Source of the DNA: Caldithrix sp964598255
GTDB taxonomy: Bacteria > Calditrichota > Calditrichia > Calditrichales > Calditrichaceae
Assembly (NCBI GenBank): GCA_964598255.1
Contig: CAZRBA010000105.1
Coordinates: 62,001-126,000 of the forward strand
DNA length: 64,000 nucleotides
Direction of reading: 5' to 3'
Of this stretch, positions 48,339 to 58,219 are shown in pieces (positions within the stretch are counted from its first letter, which is position 1; every line of letters starts with the position of its first letter). The notes beneath the pieces are model-generated. The model was not told the DNA's origin, searched no databases, and saw only the letters and a list, made by a program, of their open reading frames with translations. The position numbers and the translations under genes are program-made.

Positions 48339-50039
48339 TTAATACTTCAACATCATACCAATAAAAACGTCCTGATATGAACTCTCGGTATTTTCAACTT
48401 TTAACTGACCAAACGTAATTGCTCCGTTAAGGTAAAAACCATTAAAAATCTCATAATTGGCATAAATCTGCGCCGTTTTGCGTGTGGTTAAAATTCCCTC
48501 CAAGAATTTACGCGTTTCCCGCGGCGTTTGCTGCGAACCAAGTAAAGTTCCGTGCCCCAACAAGATATCGCCACCGATATTTTCATTGGGATAATTGGCA
48601 CCGTGTTTCCATTGCCGAAATTTAATTCCCGTTACCAAACGCGCATGCCAATCTTTGCGCAAATGAACATAATACACTTCTGAATTCGGCCCGGCCCAGT
48701 ATCCGATGGAACGGTAATCCGATGTGTAAGAATTAATGCGGTATTTGTGTGTGTACACCCAGGGCATAATGGCGGTGTATTCGAAACGCAGCGAAAAATT
48801 CGGCAGTTTAAACGGATCTACCAACCAAATACCGGCCGAAAAAGCCTGTTTGTTACCGTACCAATCGGTGCCTATTTTTTTGCGCCGAAATTCATCCAAA
48901 AAAACAGTTCCGTAAACCTTAACACCCGCATGCACCAGCCACTCCGCATCAACGGATATGGTAGCATTGTCCCGATCACGCAATTTATGTTGCACCGCGC
49001 GGTAAAAATTAAAGGGCAGCAAATAAGCCCAATCGGCATAGCGTTCTCCGTAAATAAAGCATTCGTTGAATCCAAGGGTTAGTTTATGCCACAATGTTAA
49101 TTCCAAACGATGTGCCGCCAGCCACTTGTCCGGGTAATACACATAACCGTCTTTTAGCGTATCCTGCGGGAACGATTGAAGCTTACCATGCAAGGCAATA
49201 AACTTAAACCATCCCCAATCTTTACTAATGCTCAAATACGGATACGGTTCGCTATTGTCCGACAAAATAAGTTTACCCGATTCGCCATACCCCCAAGACA
49301 AAGCCTGTTGAGCAAAATGCACATCGAAATATCCGGAATGAAAAGCCAATTCGCCGCCGGTACGATCGGAAAAATGCACTTTGTAATCGCTGGTTTCGCT
49401 CCAACTGCCTTTTAAACGAGGATGCTCCTGAACGAAACGTTCGTTATTTCCTCGGAAACCTTCCAAACTTACTTCAAAATGATAACCGAAATTCCGCTTC
49501 AATACACCACGAAACCGGTATTCCTGCCAACTGGCCGAACGATAAGCGCCATCGTCGCGATGCTCGTAATCCGCCCCTTGCCAGTAATCAAAATAAAAAT
49601 TACTGCTGTCGGTTTCCCACCCGAAAACATGGTTCTGTTCTTCAGGATAACGTTGTTCAAAAAAACGTTTAAAGTCCTTTTTAAAGTTTTTCGGGCTGGC
49701 CAAAACAGAATACCAATTCCGTCCTTTGGGAAACAAAGGGTTGCGTTGCCTCGGATTTAACTCCCAGCGATAATCCAACAAAAAATCATCCAGATGCCTT
49801 CTGTCAATGGATGTCAATTCGCTGCGATGCTTTGCTATCTGCTTTAGATAATCCGCCACTTGCGCACGGCTAAACGGTTTAATACCGTTAAACACATCGC
49901 GAGCATAACCCAATGTTTCCATACGCTCCAAAAAATGATAAACCGGATCGTGCAATGGTACCGAAACCGGATTGCCTGCGTTTAATCCGATTGTTGTCAG
50001 TAAAATAATTTCCAATGCCAGCACAAAACGTTTAATCAT
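48339..50039 (-). CDS. Wzi-like capsule assembly outer-membrane protein
   Basis: 566 aa. Signal peptide 1-21. The first mature segment has 'VPLHDPVYHFLERMETLGY' and 'KPFSRAQVADYLKQI', typical of the helical start of Wzi/capsule-assembly proteins; a long beta-barrel region follows with 'GELAFHSGYFDVHFAQQALS', 'WGYGESGKLILSDNSEPYPY' and 'LSISKDWGWFKFIALHGKL', ending in '...DVFIGMMLKY'. Wzi binds capsular polymer at the cell surface. The ATG shares its A with the preceding stop (TAATG), so it is coupled to the glycosyltransferase gene at 50039-51271. Confidence 0.8.
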   Translation of the reverse strand: MIKRFVLALEIILLTTIGLNAGNPVSVPLHDPVYHFLERMETLGYARDVFNGIKPFSRAQVADYLKQIAKHRSELTSIDRRHLDDFLLDYRWELNPRQRNPLFPKGRNWYSVLASPKNFKKDFKRFFEQRYPEEQNHVFGWETDSSNFYFDYWQGADYEHRDDGAYRSASWQEYRFRGVLKRNFGYHFEVSLEGFRGNNERFVQEHPRLKGSWSETSDYKVHFSDRTGGELAFHSGYFDVHFAQQALSWGYGESGKLILSDNSEPYPYLSISKDWGWFKFIALHGKLQSFPQDTLKDGYVYYPDKWLAAHRLELTLWHKLTLGFNECFIYGERYADWAYLLPFNFYRAVQHKLRDRDNATISVDAEWLVHAGVKVYGTVFLDEFRRKKIGTDWYGNKQAFSAGIWLVDPFKLPNFSLRFEYTAIMPWVYTHKYRINSYTSDYRSIGYWAGPNSEVYYVHLRKDWHARLVTGIKFRQWKHGANYPNENIGGDILLGHGTLLGSQQTPRETRKFLEGILTTRKTAQIYANYEIFNGFYLNGAITFGQLKVENTESSYQDVFIGMMLKY

Positions 50040-51271
50040 TATTTCCCTTCCCGCATCAAATTATGCAACAATTCCTGATAGCGGTCGGCCAATTTGTTGC
50101 GATCGAAATGTTCTTCCACAAAGCGCCGACCGTTACGCCCCAATTCCAGACGCTGTGCGGGACGTGTCTTTAAATAGAGAATCTTCTCTTTCATCTCTTG
50201 CGGATTTTCCGGTTGACAAAAAATCCCGGCCTGCGCCTGCTCCACCAGCTTGCGCGACTCCCCGTCCACACTAATGATGATCGGTCGCCCCATGGCCATG
50301 ATCTCGAAAATTTTGGATGGAATTACGCTGCGGAAAAGCGGCAAATCACGCAACGTAACCAAAACAATGTCCGAAAGCGCATAATATTCGGGCAACTGTT
50401 TTTTGCCGATCTGATCCAGAAATTCCACGTTTTTTAAATTTAAGGAAGCGGCCTTTCGTTTTAAATGCTCTTTTTCCGCCCCTTCGCCCACCAGTAAAAA
50501 CAAAATTTCCCGTTCGTTCCGCAAAAGCTCCGCCGCATCCAGCACTTTGTCTAACGCATGCGAAAGCCCGTGGGTGCCAATGTACGAAACAATGAACTTG
50601 CCCTGATAACCATGCTTGCGCTTCAAAGCTTCGGTATCGGAGCGCATGGTAAACAACTCCAAATCCACACCGTTTTTAATAATCGAGATCTTCTCCGCAG
50701 GCACGCCGCGTTCGGTAAGGATTTTAACGGTGGAATCGGCCACGCCCACAATATGCGCCGCCTTACGATACAGGGTCATTTCGATCCATTCCAAAAAACG
50801 AATGATCGTTTTATTTTTAAGCTGCCCCAATTGCACAATGGATTCCGGCCACAGGTCGCGCACCTCAAAGACGAACGGCACGCCTTTCAAACGACTGATG
50901 ATCAGTCCGGCAATGCCCACAAAAAACTGGGGGCTGGTGGCAATCAAAAGGTCTTGTTTACCCACCTTGCGCGTACCCTGCACAATAGCCGAGCACATGA
51001 ACGACACGTACGAAAGCACCCGCTTAAAAAAGCCTTTGTTCGGTGCGGCAAAAATGTAGGTGCGCACCACGCGAATGCCTTCCTTTTCTTCTTCCAAAAA
51101 ACGGTAACCGCGATATTCCGCAGGAATGATGCCGGTAGGATGATTGGGAAATCCCGTCAGAACCGTTACTTTGTCTCCGTTTTTAACCCAGCGTCTGGAA
51201 AGTTCGAACACACGCGCCGAGGGGGCGCCCATTTCCGGTGGGAAGTATTGTGAAACATAGAGAATGCGCAA
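50039..51271 (-). CDS. GT4 glycosyltransferase, WbuB-like
   Basis: 410 aa, starting with TTG supported by TAGGAGC seven bases upstream. GT-B fold: N-terminal 'ILYVSQYFPPEMGAPSARVF' and 'FVFEVRDLWPESIVQLG' are hallmarks of the WbuB (N-acetyl-L-fucosamine transferase) group; C-terminal half has 'VSYIGTHGLSHALDKVL', 'YYALSDIVLVTLRDLPLFRS' and 'PSKIFEIMAMGRPIIISVDG' with the E-x7-E acceptor site. It adds an unknown sugar to the lipid-linked repeat unit. Sugar specificity cannot be read from the sequence. Coupled to the Wzi-like gene. Confidence 0.85.
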   Translation of the reverse strand: MRILYVSQYFPPEMGAPSARVFELSRRWVKNGDKVTVLTGFPNHPTGIIPAEYRGYRFLEEEKEGIRVVRTYIFAAPNKGFFKRVLSYVSFMCSAIVQGTRKVGKQDLLIATSPQFFVGIAGLIISRLKGVPFVFEVRDLWPESIVQLGQLKNKTIIRFLEWIEMTLYRKAAHIVGVADSTVKILTERGVPAEKISIIKNGVDLELFTMRSDTEALKRKHGYQGKFIVSYIGTHGLSHALDKVLDAAELLRNEREILFLLVGEGAEKEHLKRKAASLNLKNVEFLDQIGKKQLPEYYALSDIVLVTLRDLPLFRSVIPSKIFEIMAMGRPIIISVDGESRKLVEQAQAGIFCQPENPQEMKEKILYLKTRPAQRLELGRNGRRFVEEHFDRNKLADRYQELLHNLMREGK

Positions 51272-51551
51272 ACGTACAGCTCCTACTTGCTAAAATTCAG
51301 ACCGCTTAAATTTAGGCGTACACCGAATTTAATGCAAATGAGATGGCAGCGGCTTGTTTTTTGCCGCAAAGGGAGCGTAAAAGCGTTCAGGCATGATAAC
51401 TCAGTACCTTTATCATCGCAATTATTAAAATTTCGTCTGAAAAAATTTGCCGTATCGTTTGAATTTCAAGTGGATCGTATTATTGCAAAATTTTGATTGT
51501 GGCTAACAAAACTCTGGAGAAACAAGGGCGCCAAACTTTTGGTTGCACGTT

Positions 51552-53258
51552 TTACAGCCCCTGAATGGCATACGACATTTCGCTGAGAGAAGCTCTGGGC
51601 ATTAAGACCAAAACTTTTGCCGCAAGCACACGGCCAAATTCGGGCACGTAAAACCAATCGCGAATTTCCGCCTTTACATGGTGCGCCGGAAAAACAATGC
51701 GCATCCCGACGCCATCCCTTTCCGCCTGCACATAGCCCGGGCCCGCTTTTACGGTACACTGCGGATGCAGGTGGATTAAGTTCTCCACGGATTTTACGCT
51801 TGCAGCCTGCCACTGATCCGTAATGTTGACGGTGTCGCGCACCTCAATTCGGCGCTGATGCCGGTACGCCAATTTGCGCTTTAAACGATTGGAATAGGCC
51901 CCCTGAAAAGTAAATACGGGCTCGCTTTTGCATTCTGCCTTTTCCGGGTGCACACGCCGCCCCATGCGAAAGGCCGACCAAATTTCCGCCTGCTCCAATC
52001 CGTTTACTACCAGCGTGTTGTGCCCGTAAATGCTCCGCGCCTTCCGGCGCAACTCCGTGGGCAAATATTCGCCCACTCCGCTATCGACCACAAAACGCAG
52101 TCCTTTGTACGAAAGCTCATAACTCAGCAAATCGCAATGGGCATGGCCGGGCTGGTAGCTTACGCCCAATTCCCCGCCATCGATAACCAAATAAAAGCGC
52201 TCCGTTCGCTTCACATAATAGCCGCTGTCTTTTAAGCTGACCGTGGCAAAGGCAGGCGTTTCCGAAAAGTCTGTTTTCAGAACTGCCTGTGCGTATTTCT
52301 TAATCTCCTGCAACGACGGCGCAATGTCAAACGCCGTATCTCCGAACAGAGCGGGTTCACCGTCGGGATGGGTCATTGTCTCCAGCCAGCGAAGCATTTC
52401 GGGAATTCGGGCATGCACTTTTTCCTTTAACATCTGCGCATGAGGAAATTCCGCCGCTTCGCCTGGCAGCGAATTTTGCAGCAAATTGGCCAAATCGATC
52501 AGGTCCGTTAAAATCAGCGCGTGGTACATGGGGCTGCGTTCAAAGTGCCCGCCGTCTGCCAAAATTTGTTCGTCCGCTTCCCGCAAAAAAAGGCGCGCGC
52601 CTTTGTCCAGCCAATGGGGTTGCGCGAAAAAAATTCCGCCGAAGAGCAATGCTTTGATGTTGGCCCAGAGATGGTTGGCCAAGAGATGAAATTCCGGGAA
52701 ATGGTTCAGGTAGGCTATTTGCCGATACAAACTTTTCAAGAAGTTCTGTTCGAAGGCCGGATCGTCCCGAAAGAACTTTCGATAGGCAACATAGAAAAAA
52801 ATCCAGTTGACCGTACGCAACGAAATGGGGTAAGGTTCCCAGCCATTGCCATAGCCAACGGGATTGTTCCGCAGCCAATCTTGGATGATCGACCGGGCCG
52901 GATTAAAATTATTCTCACCGACCTCATGCGTTAAGGGCAAGAGATACTCAAAATAATGCAAATTGTACAGCCACAATTTAGATTTGCTACCGTCATTCCA
53001 GCGGATGCCCGCATGGTAATCGGCAGGAACGTGCAAAAAAACGAATCTCCGCTCGCTTAAATTTTGCACGCTCGATTGCGGATAACACTTCGGCAAGAGT
53101 AAAGAAAATGCTTTTCCCGGTAAAGAGATTTTTTGACGCTTTACCGAGGCAACGATGATTGGTCGGAAAAATTTACGTTTTACCGCAAAGCTCAGCCGTC
53201 CCCAAATTTGCACGGGTTTCAAATAGCGCAATGTGTGTAATAAGCGCAAGGCTTTCAT
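51552..53258 (-). CDS. Heparinase II/III-family (alginate-lyase-like) protein
   Basis: 568 aa. N-terminal alpha/alpha toroid (about 110-340, 'PYPISLRTVNWIFFYVAYRK', 'LLANHLWANIKALLFGG', 'GGHFERSPMYHALILTDLID' with a Tyr/His-type site) and C-terminal beta-sandwich (about 350-565; 'QPGHAHCDLLSYELSYKG', 'GVGEYLPTELRRKARSI', 'GHNTLVVNG'). Family members cleave uronic-acid polysaccharides by beta-elimination; those within export loci often trim or release the strand, or only bind it. No signal peptide is evident, so cytoplasmic placement is possible as seen in similar biosynthetic loci. 280 bases separate it from the WbuB-like gene; that gap holds nothing clear. Confidence 0.8.
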   Translation of the reverse strand: MKALRLLHTLRYLKPVQIWGRLSFAVKRKFFRPIIVASVKRQKISLPGKAFSLLLPKCYPQSSVQNLSERRFVFLHVPADYHAGIRWNDGSKSKLWLYNLHYFEYLLPLTHEVGENNFNPARSIIQDWLRNNPVGYGNGWEPYPISLRTVNWIFFYVAYRKFFRDDPAFEQNFLKSLYRQIAYLNHFPEFHLLANHLWANIKALLFGGIFFAQPHWLDKGARLFLREADEQILADGGHFERSPMYHALILTDLIDLANLLQNSLPGEAAEFPHAQMLKEKVHARIPEMLRWLETMTHPDGEPALFGDTAFDIAPSLQEIKKYAQAVLKTDFSETPAFATVSLKDSGYYVKRTERFYLVIDGGELGVSYQPGHAHCDLLSYELSYKGLRFVVDSGVGEYLPTELRRKARSIYGHNTLVVNGLEQAEIWSAFRMGRRVHPEKAECKSEPVFTFQGAYSNRLKRKLAYRHQRRIEVRDTVNITDQWQAASVKSVENLIHLHPQCTVKAGPGYVQAERDGVGMRIVFPAHHVKAEIRDWFYVPEFGRVLAAKVLVLMPRASLSEMSYAIQGL

Positions 53259-53296
53259 TCGTTTTCACCGTTGTTTAAAAGCGTTCGGCCCCAATC

Positions 53297-54127
53297 TCAA
53301 TCATTGGCAACCGTCGCGTTGCCGGAGGGCCGGAATTTTGTTCTGATTTTTTGCTCGGCAATCCGTTTTAATAGCGGATGCATGATGAAATACTGCTTTC
53401 CGTCTTCCGCTTTTTGCGGCCTGCGCCGAATCGTGCCATTCAAAAAATCGACGGCGGTTTCGACCATTGTGCGACACATAATCGGTTCGAAGCGCTCGCG
53501 AAGCCGGGCAATGGTTTCTTCGGACGAGCGTAAAGGAATTTTTACGATTCGCAAAATATCTCCGGTGTCAACACCCTGATCCATAAAATGCACCGTCAGG
53601 CCAATCTGGTCGAATTGTTCTTCCAGAATGGCCCATTCGATCACGTCCATGCCCCGGTAACGGGGCAGCACGCCCATGTGGCAATTCAAAATGCCGTGTC
53701 CCGAACTTTGCAATACGGGTTTGCGAATTAAGCCGCCGCCGGTAAAAACCACCAAATCCGGTTTGGTCTCATTCAACACATCCAACACAACAGGCGCGTT
53801 CAGATCGTTACAAAATACCACGGGAATCGAAAATTTTTTCTTGAATTCTTTCACATTTCTCATGGTAATCCGCTCGTTTCCGAGCAAATCGAGCATGGTT
53901 TCGTAATCGGCAGGAGAATAAGCTTTTTCCCTGAGTACGGCCTTTTTCCAGATTTTCTTCAGCAGCCGCTCGCCGTCCCGCTTGAACTCTTTGCGAAAGC
54001 GTGTAAAATTGAGCAGGCGCAATACGACAATCGCCTTTATTTCAATGCCTTTTCGTCTTAAAAGCTCGGTCACACAAATGGTGTACAAACTGTATTGACT
54101 GGGTGAAAAGATGACAATCTTGCTCAT
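53297..54127 (-). CDS. Formyltransferase-family protein (sugar N-formyltransferase candidate)
   Basis: 276 aa. The family's core is seen: 'PDLVVFTGGGLIRKPVLQ', 'GILNCHMGVLPRYRGMDVIE' (N-x-H and the 'LPxYRG' loop; the usual Ser/Asn before LLP reads Gly-Val-Leu) and 'HFMDQGVDTGDILRIVKI'. Enzymes with this fold move a formyl group from N10-formyltetrahydrofolate to methionyl-tRNA, GAR or amino sugars. In a polysaccharide locus an N-formyl-sugar enzyme is the likeliest reading. Start shares ATGA with the preceding stop. The substrate is unknown. Confidence 0.75.
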   Translation of the reverse strand: MSKIVIFSPSQYSLYTICVTELLRRKGIEIKAIVVLRLLNFTRFRKEFKRDGERLLKKIWKKAVLREKAYSPADYETMLDLLGNERITMRNVKEFKKKFSIPVVFCNDLNAPVVLDVLNETKPDLVVFTGGGLIRKPVLQSSGHGILNCHMGVLPRYRGMDVIEWAILEEQFDQIGLTVHFMDQGVDTGDILRIVKIPLRSSEETIARLRERFEPIMCRTMVETAVDFLNGTIRRRPQKAEDGKQYFIMHPLLKRIAEQKIRTKFRPSGNATVAND

Positions 54128-54720
54128 AACGCGGGCCCTTTGCTAATTCGGGAAAGTCCGTATTCGGTCAGCAAAAGCAGACGGAAGTGAAAAAGTCCTG
54201 CCAAAAACTCCGCCCCCCGGGACGAAAGCGCTTTTTTAATTGCGGATTCGTCAAAGGCCCAGCGTTGCCGTTCGAGTTTCAATACGATGTTCAAATAGCG
54301 CGGATCACCGCTAAAGACTCCGTAATCCATCAAAAAAACCATGAGATGCAAAAAATGCAGTCGGGCCGCCGCGCGATCTCCCAATTTGGCAACGGTTCTT
54401 TTTTCAAGATCGTGATAGCGCACTTCGCAAAAGCGCATTAATTTTTCCGCCCATGGGCTGACCTGTTCCGGTTCTTTTTGCGCGTACACCTCGTAGCGCA
54501 GTTGCAAGAGAATTTCATCCGTCAAATTTTTAAAGGCCGGTTTAACATCACCGATGTCTTGCACAGGCGCAACAAGGTTCAAATCGGGCTGATTAACGCT
54601 CAATCCGAACGCCGCCAGAAATTTTTCCAGATGGCTCAGCGGTTTTAAATAATGTTCCGGCCCGGAACGATCCTTCTGCGCGATGATGGTCCAGTAATCC
54701 CGAATTAATTTGTTTTCCAT
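54124..54720 (-). CDS. Uncharacterised protein in the polysaccharide locus
   Basis: 198 aa, not recognised. No signal peptide or membrane helix. The first 85 residues are mixed; residues about 85-195 look helical ('AEKLMRFCEVRYHDLEKRTV', 'AARLHFLHLMVFLMDYGVFS'). Its stop overlaps the formyltransferase start by 4 bases and it begins 9 bases after the BNR-repeat gene, so it belongs to the same operon and may act with either. Confidence 0.55.
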   Translation of the reverse strand: MENKLIRDYWTIIAQKDRSGPEHYLKPLSHLEKFLAAFGLSVNQPDLNLVAPVQDIGDVKPAFKNLTDEILLQLRYEVYAQKEPEQVSPWAEKLMRFCEVRYHDLEKRTVAKLGDRAAARLHFLHLMVFLMDYGVFSGDPRYLNIVLKLERQRWAFDESAIKKALSSRGAEFLAGLFHFRLLLLTEYGLSRISKGPAL

Positions 54721-54729
54721 TTCAGCGTC

Positions 54730-55764
54730 TCATTTCTCAACAATTTCACACAAGGCGGTTTTGCCGTCCAGCCCTTTTACGGCTTCGGCAAAAATGTAAA
54801 AGGAATCCGCGGTTTGCGGCCCGTCGGCAAAGCCGATTACCCCGAACTTAAAATAGCCCTTCGGCCACCCGTCGTGTTCGAACAAATGCAAATCTTGCCA
54901 GGTTTGCAAATCTTTAGAAACCATCAAGTGCACGTAGCGATCTTTTACTCCGGCGCCTATTTCCTGTGCCGTCGCGGCCAAATAGTAACCGTCCCGCAAA
55001 CGTTTGATGTACCACACCGGCCCGGGAAAGCCCTGCAACTTTTGGATTCGACGGCTCTTTCGATCCAAACGGATGTGCAGGCTCTCCTGAATATGCGAAT
55101 CCATGATCCAATGCACCGCATCTTTCTCGAAAAACGCGTTGCACGCCCGGTAAATCTGAGTTCCGTCCCCGATCCATTCCACATTCCGGAAGTTTTTGTC
55201 GCTGCACAAAATGTGACTTTCGCCGTCAAAATCACCGGTCAGCGTCCACACCTTATCTTCAAAGGGATCGTAATAGCAACCGTGCACGTGCCGGATTTTT
55301 CCGGGAGGAAAGGTAAAAATCGTTTGCCAGGTACGACCGCCGTCCGAACTTTTGTAAACCGGCACTTCGTTGCGCTGCGGATTCACGCCGTATTCGCCAA
55401 AGATGATCTCACGCCCGTTTTCCATGACCGCAATGGACTGGTGCAACAGGTTCCGGCAGTTTTTAAGACGTAATGTTTGGGTTAGCTTTTTTTGCCTTTC
55501 GTCGTAAAAATACACGGCACCCTGCCGCACAATCACCAATCCCTCCTGCACCGGCACCACATTGCATTTGTCCAGCCGCAGGGCGCGGCGCAATTTGCGC
55601 GAAAAGCTAAAAACTTCTTTCCAGCCTTTCAAAGGCAGGCTAACGATTGTTTCTTTGCCGTCCCGTTGCACGTAAATTTTGTTGTGCCGACTGGTAATCA
55701 CCAAATCGGGCGAAGCGTAATGGCAAATTTCCCGTTTGATTGTTTTTTTAATGTTAAATTTCAT
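54730..55764 (-). CDS. BNR/Asp-box beta-propeller protein
   Basis: 344 aa without signal peptide. At least one clear Asp box 'KSSDGGRTWQTIF' (S-x-D-x-G-x-T-W) and further weaker ones ('SKDLQTWQDLHLF', 'SDKNFRNVEWIGD') in repeats of about 45-50 residues, the arrangement of sialidase-like propellers. No catalytic Arg triad can be assigned, so enzymatic activity is not claimed. Similar proteins occur in exopolysaccharide loci with unknown function. It lies between a GT4 gene (18 bases) and the unknown gene (9 bases). Confidence 0.65.
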   Translation of the reverse strand: MKFNIKKTIKREICHYASPDLVITSRHNKIYVQRDGKETIVSLPLKGWKEVFSFSRKLRRALRLDKCNVVPVQEGLVIVRQGAVYFYDERQKKLTQTLRLKNCRNLLHQSIAVMENGREIIFGEYGVNPQRNEVPVYKSSDGGRTWQTIFTFPPGKIRHVHGCYYDPFEDKVWTLTGDFDGESHILCSDKNFRNVEWIGDGTQIYRACNAFFEKDAVHWIMDSHIQESLHIRLDRKSRRIQKLQGFPGPVWYIKRLRDGYYLAATAQEIGAGVKDRYVHLMVSKDLQTWQDLHLFEHDGWPKGYFKFGVIGFADGPQTADSFYIFAEAVKGLDGKTALCEIVEK

Positions 55765-55781
55765 CTTGCTCGCTGCGAATT

Positions 55782-56831
55782 TTAATTTTTGATCTTTGCT
55801 TTTTGGGCAAGGCGAAGAACTTCGTCCGCATAAACTCTTGACCAGCGGGCACGATCGAATTCTTTCTTAACCTGATGAATATTAGCCGAAATGGCATTGT
55901 ACAAATCAATGTCCTGGTGCATTCGGATAATGGCTTTCTTTAATTCTTCGCTATTCCCCACCCGAATCAGCAAACCGTGTTTTTCGTTTTCCATAAACTC
56001 CATAATACTGGGCAAATAGGTGGTAATAACCGGTTTATCCAGCATAAACGCTTCGATAATCACTCCGGGAATGCCCTCACGGTAACTGGGCAGCACGAGC
56101 ACATCGTATTGACTTAGAACCTCGTAAATTTGGGCAGGTTTAAACGGGGCACGAATATGCACATGCGCACTTTTAATTTTTTCTTTTAAACCGAGACTGT
56201 CGTGACCAATCAAATCCAATTCCACCGGATATTGCTCCGCCACTTCGGAAAAAGCCTCGATCAGCATTTGCGCCCCTTTACGCTCGTCGATGCCGCCTAA
56301 AAACACGAATTTTTTTGCCGGTTCCTTTTTGGGCGTCCACTCGCCGTTAATAAGACGCCTGTTGTTGGGCATGTAGGCAACTTTGTTTTTACTGACGTAC
56401 GAAAAATATTTGACCTGATATTTGGTCTCCAAATAAAATGTGTCTGCATTAAAAACGGTTTTGTCCAGAATTTTCTTAAAATAGCGATTTCGTTCGTGGT
56501 AAAGCTCAATATTGTTGCCCGCACTGGTGCGCACCAAAAAGGGTTTGCGCCACAACTTTGCCCAACCATAAAGTAACGGCCCCAAAAAATGAAGATAATT
56601 GTAGGAAGCCTGCAAACTGATCACATCATAAAACGGCACAAGAACAAACCCATACAAAACGCGCAGCATGGAAAGCACAATTTTCCAGGAGCGCATCAAA
56701 TTAACGCTGATTTTTTTAATGTCTATTTCATCCGTTTTGCTTAGATCTTCGTAAACCTGTTCAAAAATAACAATTTGTCCGCCAGGCCAGGGATAGCTGT
56801 TGGCAAAATACAACAATTTCACTTTCTTCAT
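55782..56831 (-). CDS. GT4 glycosyltransferase
   Basis: 349 aa from the ATG at 56831, chosen because AAAGGAA precedes it and the family's first strand begins right there ('KKVKLLYFANSYPWPGGQ'). GT-B fold; C-terminal half 'KFVFLGGIDERKGAQMLIEA', 'LSQYDVLVLPSYREGIPGVI' and 'IEAFMLDKPVITT' carry the glycine-rich and E-x7-E donor motifs. The N-terminal half diverges from well-known subfamilies. Inverting or retaining sugar transfer to the repeat unit at the inner membrane is expected; specificity unknown. Confidence 0.85.
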   Translation of the reverse strand: MKKVKLLYFANSYPWPGGQIVIFEQVYEDLSKTDEIDIKKISVNLMRSWKIVLSMLRVLYGFVLVPFYDVISLQASYNYLHFLGPLLYGWAKLWRKPFLVRTSAGNNIELYHERNRYFKKILDKTVFNADTFYLETKYQVKYFSYVSKNKVAYMPNNRRLINGEWTPKKEPAKKFVFLGGIDERKGAQMLIEAFSEVAEQYPVELDLIGHDSLGLKEKIKSAHVHIRAPFKPAQIYEVLSQYDVLVLPSYREGIPGVIIEAFMLDKPVITTYLPSIMEFMENEKHGLLIRVGNSEELKKAIIRMHQDIDLYNAISANIHQVKKEFDRARWSRVYADEVLRLAQKAKIKN

Positions 56832-56914
56832 CGAATTCCTTTCCGCCATCTTTTTCTCGTTACTCCCTATTTTATTAAATTTGCCTTTGCCGCAAAAAAC
56901 TTCGCATGGCAATT

Positions 56915-58219
56915 CTACGATCCGGAATATCCGGCAGTAACGGATTCCGGCTGCTTTTCTTCATTCGGATGTAGCATAAAATGAACGAAATGAATGAACA
57001 AAATAATCAAAAACAGTTGAATCGGTACTTCATAAAACGAAATAAATAAAACATAGGCGCCAAAAAATGAAAACAGCAAATAAACCAGTAAAATTAAATT
57101 CATGAACAAGACAAATACATTGCTTTTAATTAAAGAAAAATAGAAAAACAGATAACTCAAAGCCCCGATAAAAATCGAATAAAAAACCGCAAACGGCCAG
57201 CCCCCTATCAAAAAGAACGGGCCGTAGGCCGTAGCCACATTGGAAATGGTTGCAGGAGCAATGTACGAAAAATCCATCGATAAATAATACACGTTAGAAT
57301 AAATTCTCGGATTGCCCATGAGCACGTGAAACAAATTTCGGAATGTGACCAAAGGGCTCCATTGCGGAAGCACGTAACTATGCCGCATCCACAAATCCAG
57401 ATTCATGGTACCGGAAAAAAGGTAGTTAACAAAATATTTCGCCAGAATATTCATAATTTTGGACGTTTGCTCGATATGGCTCAAATAGGCCAAAATTACC
57501 CAAAACGAGCTAAAAACCGCCACAATCAAAACAAATCCCGTAGCCAGAGATTTTAATTGTTCCCTGCCGTTGCGCGTAATAATCAAAAGCAAAAACATTA
57601 ATAAAATCAAATGCAAAATGTGATGCTTAATTTGCACCAGGGCCAAAGCAAAAAAGCTCAATAGGAACACAAGCCAATACAGCACCCGAAAACTTCGTTT
57701 GCTTTTTTTGTAAATCAGCACCAAAAAAAAGCAACTGATTTTATCCAGATGAATTAAATGGGCGATAATGCCCTGCGACATTACCTTCTCGTAATCGGAA
57801 TGGCCAAAATAATGCCAGCTTCCGTGGGACATGAACAGATAGAATGCTTTTCCGATAATAAACAGTGCGGCCAACAGACCCAATCCGATAAAAATCAAGG
57901 CATAACGCGCATAAAATTCCGCCAGCCGATCCACCGCGGATTTTAGGTGGCTGGTGTCCCGGGAAAAATAACGCTCCAGCGCCCGGCCCAACAACCAAAT
58001 GATCAGTGCCTGTCCGGCCAGGAACCACATAACCCTTAATGAAACGGGAGGATATTGATAATAAACCAACAAAAAATTAGTAACCAGAATAATGAACAAA
58101 AACGGAGCGGTAAAGAAAACGGCCGGTGTAACAATCATCTTAAAGCGCTTGACCTCATCAACGATAATCAGCGAAAAAATAAGAGAAACCGCAATGGTAT
58201 TGCTCCATAATTCGATCAT
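56915..58219 (-). CDS. O-antigen-polymerase-like (Wzy) membrane protein
   Basis: 434 aa, about eleven or twelve transmembrane helices with one larger loop in the middle ('FVNYLFSGTMNLDLWMRHSY', 'SPLVTFRNLFHVLMGNPR'), as in oligosaccharide-repeat-unit polymerases that act at the periplasmic face. These proteins have little sequence conservation, so the call is based on topology, size and location between a flippase/GT2 pair and a GT4 gene. Its start overlaps the GT2 stop by 4 bases. Confidence 0.7.
   Translation of the reverse strand: MIELWSNTIAVSLIFSLIIVDEVKRFKMIVTPAVFFTAPFLFIILVTNFLLVYYQYPPVSLRVMWFLAGQALIIWLLGRALERYFSRDTSHLKSAVDRLAEFYARYALIFIGLGLLAALFIIGKAFYLFMSHGSWHYFGHSDYEKVMSQGIIAHLIHLDKISCFFLVLIYKKSKRSFRVLYWLVFLLSFFALALVQIKHHILHLILLMFLLLIITRNGREQLKSLATGFVLIVAVFSSFWVILAYLSHIEQTSKIMNILAKYFVNYLFSGTMNLDLWMRHSYVLPQWSPLVTFRNLFHVLMGNPRIYSNVYYLSMDFSYIAPATISNVATAYGPFFLIGGWPFAVFYSIFIGALSYLFFYFSLIKSNVFVLFMNLILLVYLLFSFFGAYVLFISFYEVPIQLFLIILFIHFVHFMLHPNEEKQPESVTAGYSGS

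Noticed and set aside
50558..51253. Plus-strand frame of 231 codons opposite the WbuB-like gene
   Set aside because: Antisense shadow; His/Gln-rich composition and no ribosome-binding site.
51272..51551. Possible gene or RNA between the WbuB-like and heparinase-like genes
   Set aside because: Only a weak hairpin (GCGGC/GCCGC) is seen and no coding pattern.
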